Assembly: GCA_963675575.1 (NCBI GenBank)
Contig: OY776378.1
Coordinates: forward strand, 1,116,001-1,180,000
Length of the DNA stretch: 64,000 nt
Reading direction: 5' to 3'
Source: JAGLOK01 sp963675575
GTDB taxonomy: Bacteria > Bacillota > Clostridia > Christensenellales > UMGS416
The notes beneath the pieces were generated by a model. It did no database searches. It saw nothing but the letters and a program-made list of their open reading frames with translations, and was not told the DNA's origin. Shown here in pieces: positions 35,466-44,261 of the stretch (position 1 is its first letter; every line of letters begins with the position of its first letter). The position numbers and the translations under genes were made by a program.

Positions 35466-38400
35466 ATGATAAGAAAAACACTTTGTATGGTTACTATGTT
35501 ATTGGTGATGAGTATTACTACTGCTTATGCAGTACCACCTGAAAATCCACATATAGAAAGTGGTAGTGCTGCAGATGGTGGTAATTACTTTGAGTTCGAT
35601 GCATCATACCTTGGAGAAAGTGGATGGCGAGATTTAAAAACTCCACCACATTGGGTAGTGGAAACCGGTGAGGTTGCATATTGCTTAGACCATATGTCAG
35701 AAAGTCCGCATGGAGAAAGTTACGGTAAGTTTGATCCTGCTGCCATATACTCTGAAAGAACATATTTGGGATTACTTGCGATAATTGAACACAGCTTTCC
35801 GTACAGGAATGCAGGGCTTACTGATAGTCAAATTAGGTATGCAACGGCCAATGCAATCCGAGCATGGCTCAGAGAAAGTGCCGGAATTGGATATGATTTT
35901 ATGCTGCCATCAAACAATGCAGTAAGACCAAAAGGTGCTTCCGGCCAAGGCCCGTATAACTTTTACATACAGCTACTTGAAAAAGCTAGAAATGGTTCAG
36001 TAGTCAATCATGTGTTGACTACAAATCCAAGTAGCATTGAGCTCCAAGTTGAAGGTGATAAGCTCGTTGGACAAACAACAATAGAATATAGTGCGCTAAA
36101 TGGAAAGTATCAAATAAACTTAGATAAATTTACTACTGGAACTGAAATATTTGGTTACACAGGTAATAGCGGTGATGTTCTAAAATTCGAGTTTCCACTT
36201 TCAATGATTGGAGAAACACTAAATATCACAAATGCATTTACTGGCTATGATAACAGATCTCCTGTAAATGTGTTTTGGTTAGATGGCAGCTCAGGATTCC
36301 AAGCAGTTGTTGTACCCATTGTAGACCAAATGAACCCTGTAACTACTGCAAATATTACAATAAGCTCTGCACCGGCTACACTGACTATAATAAAGCACGG
36401 TGAAACAGATGACATTCTGCTGCAAGGAGCAGAGTTTGAATTGTATAAAGCTGATGATACATTTGTTGAACAGCTTGCAACAGATATGAATGGTAGAGCA
36501 ATAACGAGCAATTTATCATTTGGCGATTACTATATAAAAGAAATCACAGCTCCTGTTGGATATGTAAAAGACGATACAAAACATTACTTCATTATCACAC
36601 CTGACAATAGACAAATAGAAATTGAATTATATAATACATTAATCAGAGGGAATGTAAGTATATATAAAACTGACGAAACAGGCAATCCACTACATGGTGT
36701 CGTGTTTGGTCTATATAATTCATACAATAATCTGATTGAAGAACTAATAACAGATATTGATGGCAAAGCTACAAGCGCAAAGTATATGTATGGTGAGTAC
36801 TATCTAAAAGAAATATCGACACTTGAAGGATACAATTTAAACGAAACTCCTATCTCATTTCAAATCATACAAAATAATGTGACAGTAGAATTGACTGCAA
36901 CAAATAAAAGAATACGCGGCAGGGTTCAGATTATAAAGTACGGAGAAACAAATAATACTTTGCAAGGTGCTGCTTATGGCATATATGATTCAGATGACTT
37001 GTTGATAGAGGAAATAACAACTAATGATACTGGCATCGCAGTAAGCGGTCAGTTGTTATATGGAGACTACTATCTGAAAGAGATTACACCACCAGTTGGT
37101 TATCTGCTGAGCACAGCATCCATTCCTTTTCAAATACGAAATCAGGATGAAGTTATAGAGCTTGTTGCTGAAAACATGCAAATACGTGGTAAAGTACAAA
37201 TATTTAAAACCGATGAAAGAGATAACCCACTTCAGGGAGTAGAATTCAATATCTACACTTCAAATGATTTATTTATGGAAAAACTTTTTACAGATATTAA
37301 TGGTATAGCAATAAGCAATGATTTGCCATATGGCGAATATTATTTGAAAGAAATCAATCCTCCCATAGGATACGTTTTAGATAATACCAAACATAATTTT
37401 TCAATCACAGTAGATAATATGATAGTTGAATTGGATCTAATCAATCATCCTATAACTGGACAAGTTGGTGTGGTAAAAGGATGTGGCTGGAAACCCCTTA
37501 AAGATGCAGTTATAGGTGTGTATAGTGAAGACAGAACCTTGATTGAAGAGCTCATAACAGATGCCCAAGGCTGTGCTACAAGTGTACCGCTTGAATATGG
37601 TGGGTATTATATTAAAGAAATAACAGCACCACCTGGGTATGTAAAGAGTGACGAAGAATTTCCATTTACAATTGAAATCAATGATAGAACTATCTGGCTA
37701 CCTTTAGAAAATGAATTAATTACAGGCAGAGCGCAAATTAATAAAGTGGGTGAAAATAATGAACCGCTTCAAGGTGCAGTTTTTAGGATTTACGATAACT
37801 ATGCAAATGTCATTGATGAAATTATTTCCGATGAAAATGGAATAGCAGTGAGCAAAACTTTGGACTATGGTGAATATGAAATTGTAGAGATAAAAGCTCC
37901 TGTAGGATATAATCCAAACCCATTTGCAGTAATAGTTAATATACAAAATCAAAACGAAATAGTTGAAATTACAATTCGCAATAATCCTATAAAGGGAAAA
38001 GTGAAGATATTAAAGACAAATGAAGATGACATACCGTTGCAAGGTGCTATATTTGGCGTGTACACTACTGATTGCTCTTTAGTATGTGAATTAACCACCG
38101 ATGAAAATGGTGAAGCATTAAGTCCGTTTCTTGTATATGGTAGCTATTACTTAAAAGAAATTACTCCGCCGATAGGATATAACTTAAATGAAGATATAAT
38201 CCCGTTTAGCATAATCAGACAAGGGCAAATAGTAAGTCTGGAAGTCAGCAATACAATGATTCAAGGAAGAGTTCAGATTAAAAAAGCAAGCGCATTAGAT
38301 GGTGAACTACTAAAAGGAACAGTATTCGGTATATTTATCTCAGATGATACTTTGATAGAAGAATTGGTAACCAATGAAAGCGGGATTGCATTATCATCTG

Positions 38401-38903
38401 AACTTAATTATGGAGAGTATTATTTGAAAGAATTGCAAACAACGGATGGGTATTTACTCGACATAATAAATCATGCATTCAGTATTTCAGAAGATGGAAA
38501 GATAGTAGAGATGAACATTCGAAACACTCCTGTAATAGGAAGTGTGGAAATCTACTTCAAACACATTAAGCATTGTAATGAGATAGCTGATGCATATTAT
38601 TATACCGACTGGGTGGGCAACGAATATATCACGTGGTTAAACGATAATGGATTGGGCAATAAACAAATCGATGGCTACTCATTCATTAAAGGTGACTATC
38701 CATCAGAAAAAGAATTAATCGATAGCAAGCTAAAGATTACATATTGGTATGATGATCCTGTAGAAGGTAGTTGGAATGATGTTGTCGCAATACCAAAGAC
38801 AGGACAAACACTTCCTTGGTGGAATTACACTATTGCGGGGGGTTGTTTTATGCTTGCAGGGATATTTATTAGATTGATAACACGAAAACACAGAAACATA
38901 TAA
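35466..38903 (+). CDS. Sortase-anchored thioester/Cna-B repeat adhesin
   Basis: The 1145-aa surface protein has a signal peptide (to about residue 24, AYAVPPE), an N-terminal thioester-type domain with VAYCLDHM (Cys near 73), a beta domain (about 175-300), eight Cna-B/SpaA repeats (about 304-1020), a final beta region, and a sorting signal IPKTG near 1108 with hydrophobic helix and RKHR tail. Each repeat has a strand Lys (such as VQIIKYGE) and a YYLKEI Glu consistent with intramolecular isopeptide bonds. The ICE sortase at 9669 is the likely anchor enzyme. I start at ATG 35466 after AAAGGA; a longer frame from 35364 runs through the terminator. Likely role: attachment to recipient or host surfaces during mating. 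Confidence 0.87.
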   Translation: MIRKTLCMVTMLLVMSITTAYAVPPENPHIESGSAADGGNYFEFDASYLGESGWRDLKTPPHWVVETGEVAYCLDHMSESPHGESYGKFDPAAIYSERTYLGLLAIIEHSFPYRNAGLTDSQIRYATANAIRAWLRESAGIGYDFMLPSNNAVRPKGASGQGPYNFYIQLLEKARNGSVVNHVLTTNPSSIELQVEGDKLVGQTTIEYSALNGKYQINLDKFTTGTEIFGYTGNSGDVLKFEFPLSMIGETLNITNAFTGYDNRSPVNVFWLDGSSGFQAVVVPIVDQMNPVTTANITISSAPATLTIIKHGETDDILLQGAEFELYKADDTFVEQLATDMNGRAITSNLSFGDYYIKEITAPVGYVKDDTKHYFIITPDNRQIEIELYNTLIRGNVSIYKTDETGNPLHGVVFGLYNSYNNLIEELITDIDGKATSAKYMYGEYYLKEISTLEGYNLNETPISFQIIQNNVTVELTATNKRIRGRVQIIKYGETNNTLQGAAYGIYDSDDLLIEEITTNDTGIAVSGQLLYGDYYLKEITPPVGYLLSTASIPFQIRNQDEVIELVAENMQIRGKVQIFKTDERDNPLQGVEFNIYTSNDLFMEKLFTDINGIAISNDLPYGEYYLKEINPPIGYVLDNTKHNFSITVDNMIVELDLINHPITGQVGVVKGCGWKPLKDAVIGVYSEDRTLIEELITDAQGCATSVPLEYGGYYIKEITAPPGYVKSDEEFPFTIEINDRTIWLPLENELITGRAQINKVGENNEPLQGAVFRIYDNYANVIDEIISDENGIAVSKTLDYGEYEIVEIKAPVGYNPNPFAVIVNIQNQNEIVEITIRNNPIKGKVKILKTNEDDIPLQGAIFGVYTTDCSLVCELTTDENGEALSPFLVYGSYYLKEITPPIGYNLNEDIIPFSIIRQGQIVSLEVSNTMIQGRVQIKKASALDGELLKGTVFGIFISDDTLIEELVTNESGIALSSELNYGEYYLKELQTTDGYLLDIINHAFSISEDGKIVEMNIRNTPVIGSVEIYFKHIKHCNEIADAYYYTDWVGNEYITWLNDNGLGNKQIDGYSFIKGDYPSEKELIDSKLKITYWYDDPVEGSWNDVVAIPKTGQTLPWWNYTIAGGCFMLAGIFIRLITRKHRNI
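36375..38535 (+). repeat. Eight tandem Cna-B repeat units in the adhesin gene
   Basis: Eight units of about 88-92 codons each begin with a strand such as GKVQIFKTDE or GRVQIKKAS, then LQGAVFGIY, an acidic turn, and YGEYYLKEI-PP-GY. Unit 5 (GQVGVVKGCGWKPLKDA) is the most divergent. Divergence between units suggests old expansion. Confidence 0.8.
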
Positions 38904-38925
38904 ATTATTGATTGGAGTTTATTTG

Positions 38926-39255
38926 ATGAGTGATACGATAAAAAAAGCAGAAAGAAAAGACTGGTGGTATTCTTACAATGCTATATTTAAGATGGACTTA
39001 AAAATACAAGCAAAAATGCTCTATTGCTATTTATGTAGATGTGCGGACAGTGAGTCACAGAGCTTTCCGGCAAAAAAATTAATTATTAGTGATTGCAGTA
39101 TGGGAAGAACTTCTGCAGGTAAAGCTTTAAGAGAACTTGAATGTGCAAGGCTAATAACAAGAGAGAAAAGATATAGAAAAAATGGAAGCCAAACGAGCAA
39201 TCAATATACTATATTTCCGAAGCCATATGATATTGAAGAGGATGAAATGAGCTGA
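38926..39255 (+). CDS. Winged-helix DNA-binding protein, 109 aa
   Basis: The sequence AKMLYCYLCRCADSESQSFPAKKLIISDCSMGRTSAGKALRELECARLITREKRYR fits the winged-helix domain seen in replication initiators and helix-turn-helix regulators. After it comes a short tail. The ATG at 38926 has TTGGAG eight bases upstream, preferable to the ATG at 38908. It is the only DNA-binding gene within the surface-protein section and may regulate it. Plasmid-type replication function is possible but there is no primase or initiator domain here. Confidence 0.7.
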   Translation: MSDTIKKAERKDWWYSYNAIFKMDLKIQAKMLYCYLCRCADSESQSFPAKKLIISDCSMGRTSAGKALRELECARLITREKRYRKNGSQTSNQYTIFPKPYDIEEDEMS

Positions 39256-39324
39256 CAAATATTGATATAAAGGCATAAAACTCAATTCAGATTTAAACTA
39301 AATAATATAAATGATTTAAAATCA

Positions 39325-39347
39325 AGCAGCGATAAGCTGTTTTTTTG
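39325..39347 (+). terminator. Leader hairpin with T-tract and TACCC before the 182-aa gene
   Basis: AAGCAGC-GATAA-GCTGTTT arms followed by TTTT-G-TACCCAAAAATAAA, almost the same trailer as at 1413 and 26291. GGAGG of the next gene lies 17 bases further on. Confidence 0.55.
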
Positions 39348-39377
39348 TACCCAAAAATAAAAATCGGAGGACTCAAA

Positions 39378-39926
39378 ATGAACAGACGCTACAATACAAA
39401 CACAACTTTAGAAAAAAAGAACCTGTTGATTATATTAATACTGATTCCAGTAATTATAGCAGTCATTTTCTTGTTGTTGAGAGGATGTACTGGTGCTGAG
39501 GTACTTATAGAACCCACACCGCCAACAGTATACCTTGAAGAAGAAGGAGGTTCCGTAGACGGTGAAGCCAAAATGAAAGAGCGAGAAGAAATACTTAAAG
39601 ACCTTGAGAAGCAACAACTTGTTGTAACAGATAAACTAAGCTCAAATATAACATTCCCTTCAGGTGATATCGGAACAATTGGAGAGTGGATAGTCGAAAA
39701 TCCAAAAAAGAACAATATTATTCAGCAAGCTGAAGTTTTCTTAGATAATCTGCTCATAGCCAAATCAACGCCTATATATCCTGACCAGCATATAACAGCA
39801 ATTGAGCTTTTGGAAGAAATAGCGTCCGGTGAATATGAAGTCATTGCATATATCAATTACTACAATATTGAAACCAAAGAATTCATAAGCAAGGCAGGAT
39901 ATAAGATACACCTTACTGTTAAGTAG
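39378..39926 (+). CDS. Membrane-anchored extracellular protein, 182 aa
   Basis: One N-terminal membrane helix (LLIILILIPVIIAVIFLLL) is followed by RGCTGAEVLIEPTPP and an acidic, mixed alpha/beta extracellular part. The ATG at 39378 has CGGAGG eight bases upstream; the longer frame begins inside the leader T-tract. The family is not recognised. Location between the winged-helix gene and two related surface proteins suggests a role in the ICE envelope set. Confidence 0.7.
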   Translation: MNRRYNTNTTLEKKNLLIILILIPVIIAVIFLLLRGCTGAEVLIEPTPPTVYLEEEGGSVDGEAKMKEREEILKDLEKQQLVVTDKLSSNITFPSGDIGTIGEWIVENPKKNNIIQQAEVFLDNLLIAKSTPIYPDQHITAIELLEEIASGEYEVIAYINYYNIETKEFISKAGYKIHLTVK

Positions 39927-39989
39927 TCATCCGGTACTAACCGGTAAAAATAAATAAAATATAAAACAAAATTTTGGAGGAAACAAAAC

Positions 39990-40589
39990 ATGAAATTTAA
40001 TACAAAAAGAATACTCACTATCCTAATGGCTATAATGGCCATTTTTTGCTTTACGGCGGTCCCAGCATTTGCAGATGATGCAACTGCAAGCGGTGAAGGT
40101 GATGTTACAGCGACAGTGCCTGTTGAAGGCTCAATAACCGCACTTACAATCTCAGTTACGCATCCTGCAACTCTTGCATATACCATTGACCCAAATACCG
40201 GATCACTGGGCGATTTTATTGCACCAGATGTGCCTATTACCAATAACACCAAAGTGCCCGTAAACATTACAGTTCAATCATTGGCTTCTTCAGCAGGCGG
40301 AACGATACAGTTTACAGATGTAGCAGATGATGCAAAGGATTGGGCAAACTTGAACCTTGCAGATTCCAAAACATATTTGGCGCTCGGTATAAGCGTTAAA
40401 GATGCAGTGGGCTGGAACATTGGCTATGATACCAGCGCTCATTACGCAGTAAAAGCAGACCCAACACTGTTTGGCTCTCTGCCTGCAAATACAACAGGTA
40501 CATTTATAATGAGTGCAGACTTTGGTCTTGCTTTTGATCAGGCATATACAGCAATACATAGCCTTATATTCATGTTTAACCTTGTGTAA
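39990..40589 (+). CDS. Secreted beta-rich surface protein sharing a module with the RCC1 protein
   Basis: The 199-aa protein has a signal peptide (about 1-28, AVPAFADD) and one beta-rich domain: GSITALTISVTHPATLAYTI, VPITNNTKVPVNITVQSL, LADSKTYLALGISV, AFDQAYTAIHSLIFMFNLV. The same domain forms the C-terminus of the next gene's product, with near-identical starts. It is reminiscent of WxL-type surface domains, but without the usual WxL motif. GGAGG precedes the ATG. A strong terminator follows. The pair may bind each other or the same wall ligand. Confidence 0.72.
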   Translation: MKFNTKRILTILMAIMAIFCFTAVPAFADDATASGEGDVTATVPVEGSITALTISVTHPATLAYTIDPNTGSLGDFIAPDVPITNNTKVPVNITVQSLASSAGGTIQFTDVADDAKDWANLNLADSKTYLALGISVKDAVGWNIGYDTSAHYAVKADPTLFGSLPANTTGTFIMSADFGLAFDQAYTAIHSLIFMFNLV

Positions 40590-40621
40590 AGAATTAAGAA
40601 ATAATAGCTAAATAAAACTAT

Positions 40622-40668
40622 AAAGCACGGCTGAAACCTTAACCGGATGACTATCAGCCGTGCTTTTT
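40622..40668 (+). terminator. Strong terminator between the two related surface-protein genes
   Basis: AAAGCACGGCTGA pairs with TCAGCCGTGCTTT over 13 bp, then more T. It can end the upstream transcript or attenuate the RCC1 gene whose GGGAGG follows 15 bases later. Confidence 0.75.
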
Positions 40669-40692
40669 ATTACAAAAAGATGGGAGGAAATA

Positions 40693-42657
40693 ATGAAAAA
40701 AACAATATCAGTGTTACTAATATTTTTAGTAATGCTTATTACCAGTATTCCGGCACATGCCATGGAAACAGGCAGTATGAAGATAGTATCAAATGGAGAT
40801 ACAACATTTCTAATTGAATCTGATGGTACGGTCAAAGGCTGGGGTAAAAATTACAAAGGCGAAGTAGGAAACGGAGCCACGGTAGACCAGTATGTACCAG
40901 TTAATATAGAAGGACTAAGTAATATCAAAGAAATTATACCGAATGATTATGGCTATGGATATTTCCATGCTATTGATAATGAAGGAAAAGTATATAGTTG
41001 GGGATATAACGGATATGGACAGTTAGGATTGGGTAGTATTAATCAACAATTAACTCCGGCTGTCATTCCTGGCTTACCTGCAATATCACAAATAGTACTT
41101 AACGAATATACAACATATGTGATAACTACAGATGGTGACGTGTATGCCTGGGGAATGAATGATTACGGGCAGGTAGGTAATAATACAAAGATTACTCAAA
41201 GAGTTCCTGTAAAGATACAAATAGCTAATGTAAAAAGCATAACATGCAAATCAAAAGTTGTATTTGCTCTCACTGAGAATAAAGAGGTTTATGCATGGGG
41301 TCGTGGAGACGATTATCAGACGGGTACAGGCGTTTATACATCAGCACAATTAAAGCCAGTTCAAATAACAGACTTATCAAATGTAGATGAAATAATAACG
41401 AATGGTACAACTTCATTTGCAATATGCAACAACAGACAAGATGTATATTCATGGGGAGAAGGTTGGGTTGATGAATTAGGCACCTATTCAGAAAGAAACC
41501 GAGAACCTAAAAGATTATGGGTGTTATCAGATCTCAACGAAACAATTGAGGAATTGGTAATTGAGATGCGTACTTGTTTTGCGATTACAAGTGATAATAC
41601 ATTATACGGCTGGGGATATAACGGCTATAATCAACTTGGCGATGGTGGCACTTATGATAAAGGCGTACCTGAAATAATACAAAACATACCCAAGGTAAAA
41701 CAATTCATATTCAACGGACATTCAGGAATCGTACTGGGAACTGATAATAGTGTTTATACATGGGGCAAGAATCCATACGGTGAAATAGGGAGTGGTGATA
41801 TTTACAGACAAGCATATGCTGAAAAGCTAACAGCGCTGGGTAATAACATTGAACAAATCTATAATGGAGATACATCAATGTATGCAAGAGATACAAATGG
41901 TGTTTTGTATGGATGGGGAACAAACAACCTTGGACAGTTAGGTATTGGAAATACTGTGAGAATTGTAGCTCCTACAGTTATACCGGATATCACCGATATA
42001 ATAAAGCTAGAGAAAATCGACAGTACTATTTTTGCATGCGACGCACAAGATACAATATATGGTTGGGGTAATAACGAATATGGTCAATTGGGTGATGGTA
42101 CGAATGTAGCGGCATTATCTCCAATGATAATTGCACAAAATAATGTAATGACCATAACCGGGACAGGTGATGTTAATAGTGTTGTTCCAATCATCGGCTC
42201 AATTAATGCACTTACAATCTCAGTTACGCATCCTGCGAGCATTTCGTATACCATTGATCCTAATAAACCTGATGGATTTTACTCCACAGATATACAAATC
42301 CAAAACAACTCCAAGGTACCTGTCAGGATTACCGTAGAATCGTTTAATGCAAGCTCTGAAGCGGATATACAATTAATCGATGTTTTGCCGGACAGCATGG
42401 ATTGGGACAGTCTAAGCCTTGAAGATTCAAAAAGCTATATAGCACTAGGATTACAGTATATAAATCAAGAAGAGTGGCTATATCCTGAACTAATATTAAT
42501 GAATCCAGTATACGCACTAGAACTTGATAACACATCAATAGGTGTTCTTGCTAAGGATACATATGGAACACTTGAACTATCGGTCAGGCATGGTTTGGCG
42601 TTTGATAGAAGCTATATAGCAAAGCATGACTTGGTGTTTATATTCTCGTTGGTATAA
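40693..42657 (+). CDS. Secreted RCC1-repeat beta-propeller protein with C-terminal surface module
   Basis: The 654-aa protein has a signal peptide (about 1-25, IPAHAME) and about nine RCC1/ALF repeats of roughly 50 residues, each with a W-G-x-N-x-x-G-Q-L/V-G core (GWGKNYKGEVGNG, SWGYNGYGQLGLG, GWGNNEYGQLGDG), which should close into seven-bladed propeller-type structure(s). The C-terminal 165 residues repeat the module of the preceding 199-aa protein (GSINALTISVTHPASISYTI). RCC1 propellers bind proteins or other ligands. I infer an outward-facing binding head on a shared anchoring module. Start ATG 40693 follows GGGAGG. Confidence 0.82.
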   Translation: MKKTISVLLIFLVMLITSIPAHAMETGSMKIVSNGDTTFLIESDGTVKGWGKNYKGEVGNGATVDQYVPVNIEGLSNIKEIIPNDYGYGYFHAIDNEGKVYSWGYNGYGQLGLGSINQQLTPAVIPGLPAISQIVLNEYTTYVITTDGDVYAWGMNDYGQVGNNTKITQRVPVKIQIANVKSITCKSKVVFALTENKEVYAWGRGDDYQTGTGVYTSAQLKPVQITDLSNVDEIITNGTTSFAICNNRQDVYSWGEGWVDELGTYSERNREPKRLWVLSDLNETIEELVIEMRTCFAITSDNTLYGWGYNGYNQLGDGGTYDKGVPEIIQNIPKVKQFIFNGHSGIVLGTDNSVYTWGKNPYGEIGSGDIYRQAYAEKLTALGNNIEQIYNGDTSMYARDTNGVLYGWGTNNLGQLGIGNTVRIVAPTVIPDITDIIKLEKIDSTIFACDAQDTIYGWGNNEYGQLGDGTNVAALSPMIIAQNNVMTITGTGDVNSVVPIIGSINALTISVTHPASISYTIDPNKPDGFYSTDIQIQNNSKVPVRITVESFNASSEADIQLIDVLPDSMDWDSLSLEDSKSYIALGLQYINQEEWLYPELILMNPVYALELDNTSIGVLAKDTYGTLELSVRHGLAFDRSYIAKHDLVFIFSLV

Positions 42658-42675
42658 AGCCTAAGAATATACCTC

Positions 42676-42772
42676 GTGTCGTATAGTGACACCCCTAGAA
42701 ATGCATAACGTTACCAGTCTGCCCATTACCCCGTGTCGTATATTGACACCCATCCATGTCGTATATTGACAC
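42676..42772. repeat. Three palindromic repeats GTGTC-N7-GACAC
   Basis: Copies: 42676-42692 (GTGTC-GTATAGT-GACAC), 42733-42749 (GTGTC-GTATATT-GACAC) and 42756-42772 (ATGTC-GTATATT-GACAC), each followed by CC. The centre is conserved as well as the arms. They could be operators for an ICE regulator or iterons. Spacing is uneven (57 and 23 bases start to start). Confidence 0.75.
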
Positions 42773-42879
42773 CCCATAAGGACTACACAGCAAGAAGGAC
42801 ATTAAAGCAGGAATATAATAATATATTTATTAATCTATCTACTATGTCTTTATTATAATTGGAATGTTAATATTTTTCA

Positions 42880-42908
42880 TTGACAAAGCATATACGCTCA
42901 TATATCAT
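42880..42908 (+). promoter_or_regulatory. Sigma-A type promoter of the Y-family polymerase gene
   Basis: TTGACA (42880-42885), 17-bp spacer, TATCAT (42903-42908). It lies 55 bases before the polymerase start and just upstream of the SOS box. Confidence 0.75.
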
Positions 42909-42915
42909 ATAAACA

Positions 42916-42929
42916 CGAACTATTGTTCG
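42916..42929 (+). promoter_or_regulatory. LexA (SOS) operator
   Basis: CGAAC-TATT-GTTCG fits the Gram-positive LexA/DinR box CGAAC-N4-GTTCG with both half-sites perfect. It begins eight bases after the -10, so bound LexA would cover the transcription start of the polymerase gene. Confidence 0.85.
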
Positions 42930-42962
42930 CATATTTCTGTTTAATTAAGGAGAGGATGAGTA

Positions 42963-44261
42963 ATGAAGCCATGTTACATGCATATTGATGTAAATAGTGC
43001 TTTCTTATCATGGGAAGCAGCATATCGTATTCAACATGGTGATAATATTGATTTGCGTAAAATACCTTCAGTAGTAGGAGGTTCACAAGCAACACGGCAC
43101 GGGATAGTTTTAGCGAAATCCATACCTGCAAAAAAATTATACAAAATAAAAACAGGTGAAAGCTTAATGGAAGCAAGGGTTAAGGCTGGCACTAATTTAA
43201 CTGTTGTTCCTCCTAATCATGAAGTTTACAGAGAAGCTTCCAATGCATTGATGCAATTATTGTCTCAATACTCGCCGGATATTGATCAGTTCTCAATTGA
43301 CGAAGCCTTTTTAAATTACACAGGAATGAAGTCTTTATTTGGTGATTCGGTCGAAAGAGCGTATAAAATCAAAGATGAGATTGAAACCCAACTAGGGTTC
43401 ACAGTCAATATTGGTGTCTCAACAAATAAGCTTTTAGCAAAGATGGCTTGTGAGTTTGAAAAACCAAATAAGGTTCATACTTTATTCCCAGAAGAAATCA
43501 AGGATAAAATGTGGCCATTACCCATTGGTGATTTATACATGGTGGGTAGGAAAATGAATGATCACTTCATAGGCAGAGGTATTTTAACTATTGGTAGTTT
43601 AGCAAAGCTTGATGAGATGACAGCAAGACGATGGTTCAAGTCAAATGGAGCTATGTTATGGAATTATGCCAATGGAAGATTCGAAGACAATGGTACGGGT
43701 GGTGCAGGTTTTTTTCAATCAATGACTTCAGAGAGTTCTAAGCATCAAGTCAAGGGAATTGGCAACTCAGGAACAATAGCATTTAACATTGACAGATTGG
43801 ATGTTGCACACCAAGCACTTCTATCATTATGTGAAACTGTAGGCTACAGACTTAGGCAAGGTGGTTACAGCGGGAAAGTAATGCATGTAGGCTATACCAC
43901 AGATGAGTTTGTGAGAGTAGGCAAACAGTTCAAGTTTGGTTCATATACGAATAATACTACTGAAATATATTTAAGAGTTTGTAAGATATTCGATTTTCTC
44001 TGGAATGGTGAAAAAATCAGGCAGATTGGAATCAAATCTACAAACCTTACGCAGTGTACAAATATTCAAACGAGTTTGTTCTTTCCACTTGAAAAGCAAG
44101 AAAAAAACAAAGTGCTTGATGAAGTTATCGATGACTTGCGAAACAGATATGGGAACGAAGCAATCCTAAGGGCAAAATTTCTTGATGGCCAACTTAACCC
44201 AATGATTGGTGGCACATGGGGGAGTGGTTCATATCGTCCGAAGAATGGGTTGCCTATATGA
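42963..44261 (+). CDS. Y-family (UmuC/UvrX-like) translesion DNA polymerase
   Basis: The 432-aa enzyme has the Y-family motifs: MHIDVNSAFLSWEA (metal-binding Asp9), FSIDEAFLNYTG (Asp113, Glu114), NIGVSTNKLLAKMA, a helix-hairpin-helix-like thumb region and a little-finger domain. Length agrees with UvrX/YqjW-type polymerases of Firmicutes mobile elements. It would copy damaged DNA. A promoter and perfect SOS box lie directly upstream, so damage induction is expected. GGAGAGG precedes the ATG. The next small gene overlaps its stop. Confidence 0.92.
   Translation: MKPCYMHIDVNSAFLSWEAAYRIQHGDNIDLRKIPSVVGGSQATRHGIVLAKSIPAKKLYKIKTGESLMEARVKAGTNLTVVPPNHEVYREASNALMQLLSQYSPDIDQFSIDEAFLNYTGMKSLFGDSVERAYKIKDEIETQLGFTVNIGVSTNKLLAKMACEFEKPNKVHTLFPEEIKDKMWPLPIGDLYMVGRKMNDHFIGRGILTIGSLAKLDEMTARRWFKSNGAMLWNYANGRFEDNGTGGAGFFQSMTSESSKHQVKGIGNSGTIAFNIDRLDVAHQALLSLCETVGYRLRQGGYSGKVMHVGYTTDEFVRVGKQFKFGSYTNNTTEIYLRVCKIFDFLWNGEKIRQIGIKSTNLTQCTNIQTSLFFPLEKQEKNKVLDEVIDDLRNRYGNEAILRAKFLDGQLNPMIGGTWGSGSYRPKNGLPI

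Larger units (their letters stand above)
42658..42962. other. Intergenic control region between surface genes and DNA polymerase
   Basis: This 305-bp stretch holds three palindromic repeats (42676-42772), an AT-rich segment, a promoter (42880-42908) and an SOS box (42916-42929). It separates the end of the transfer region from the maintenance genes. Confidence 0.7.

Noticed and set aside
42676..42772. CRISPR-like array
   Set aside because: Only three short palindromes with uneven gaps (57 and 23 bases start to start) and no cas genes; operator or iteron sites fit better.
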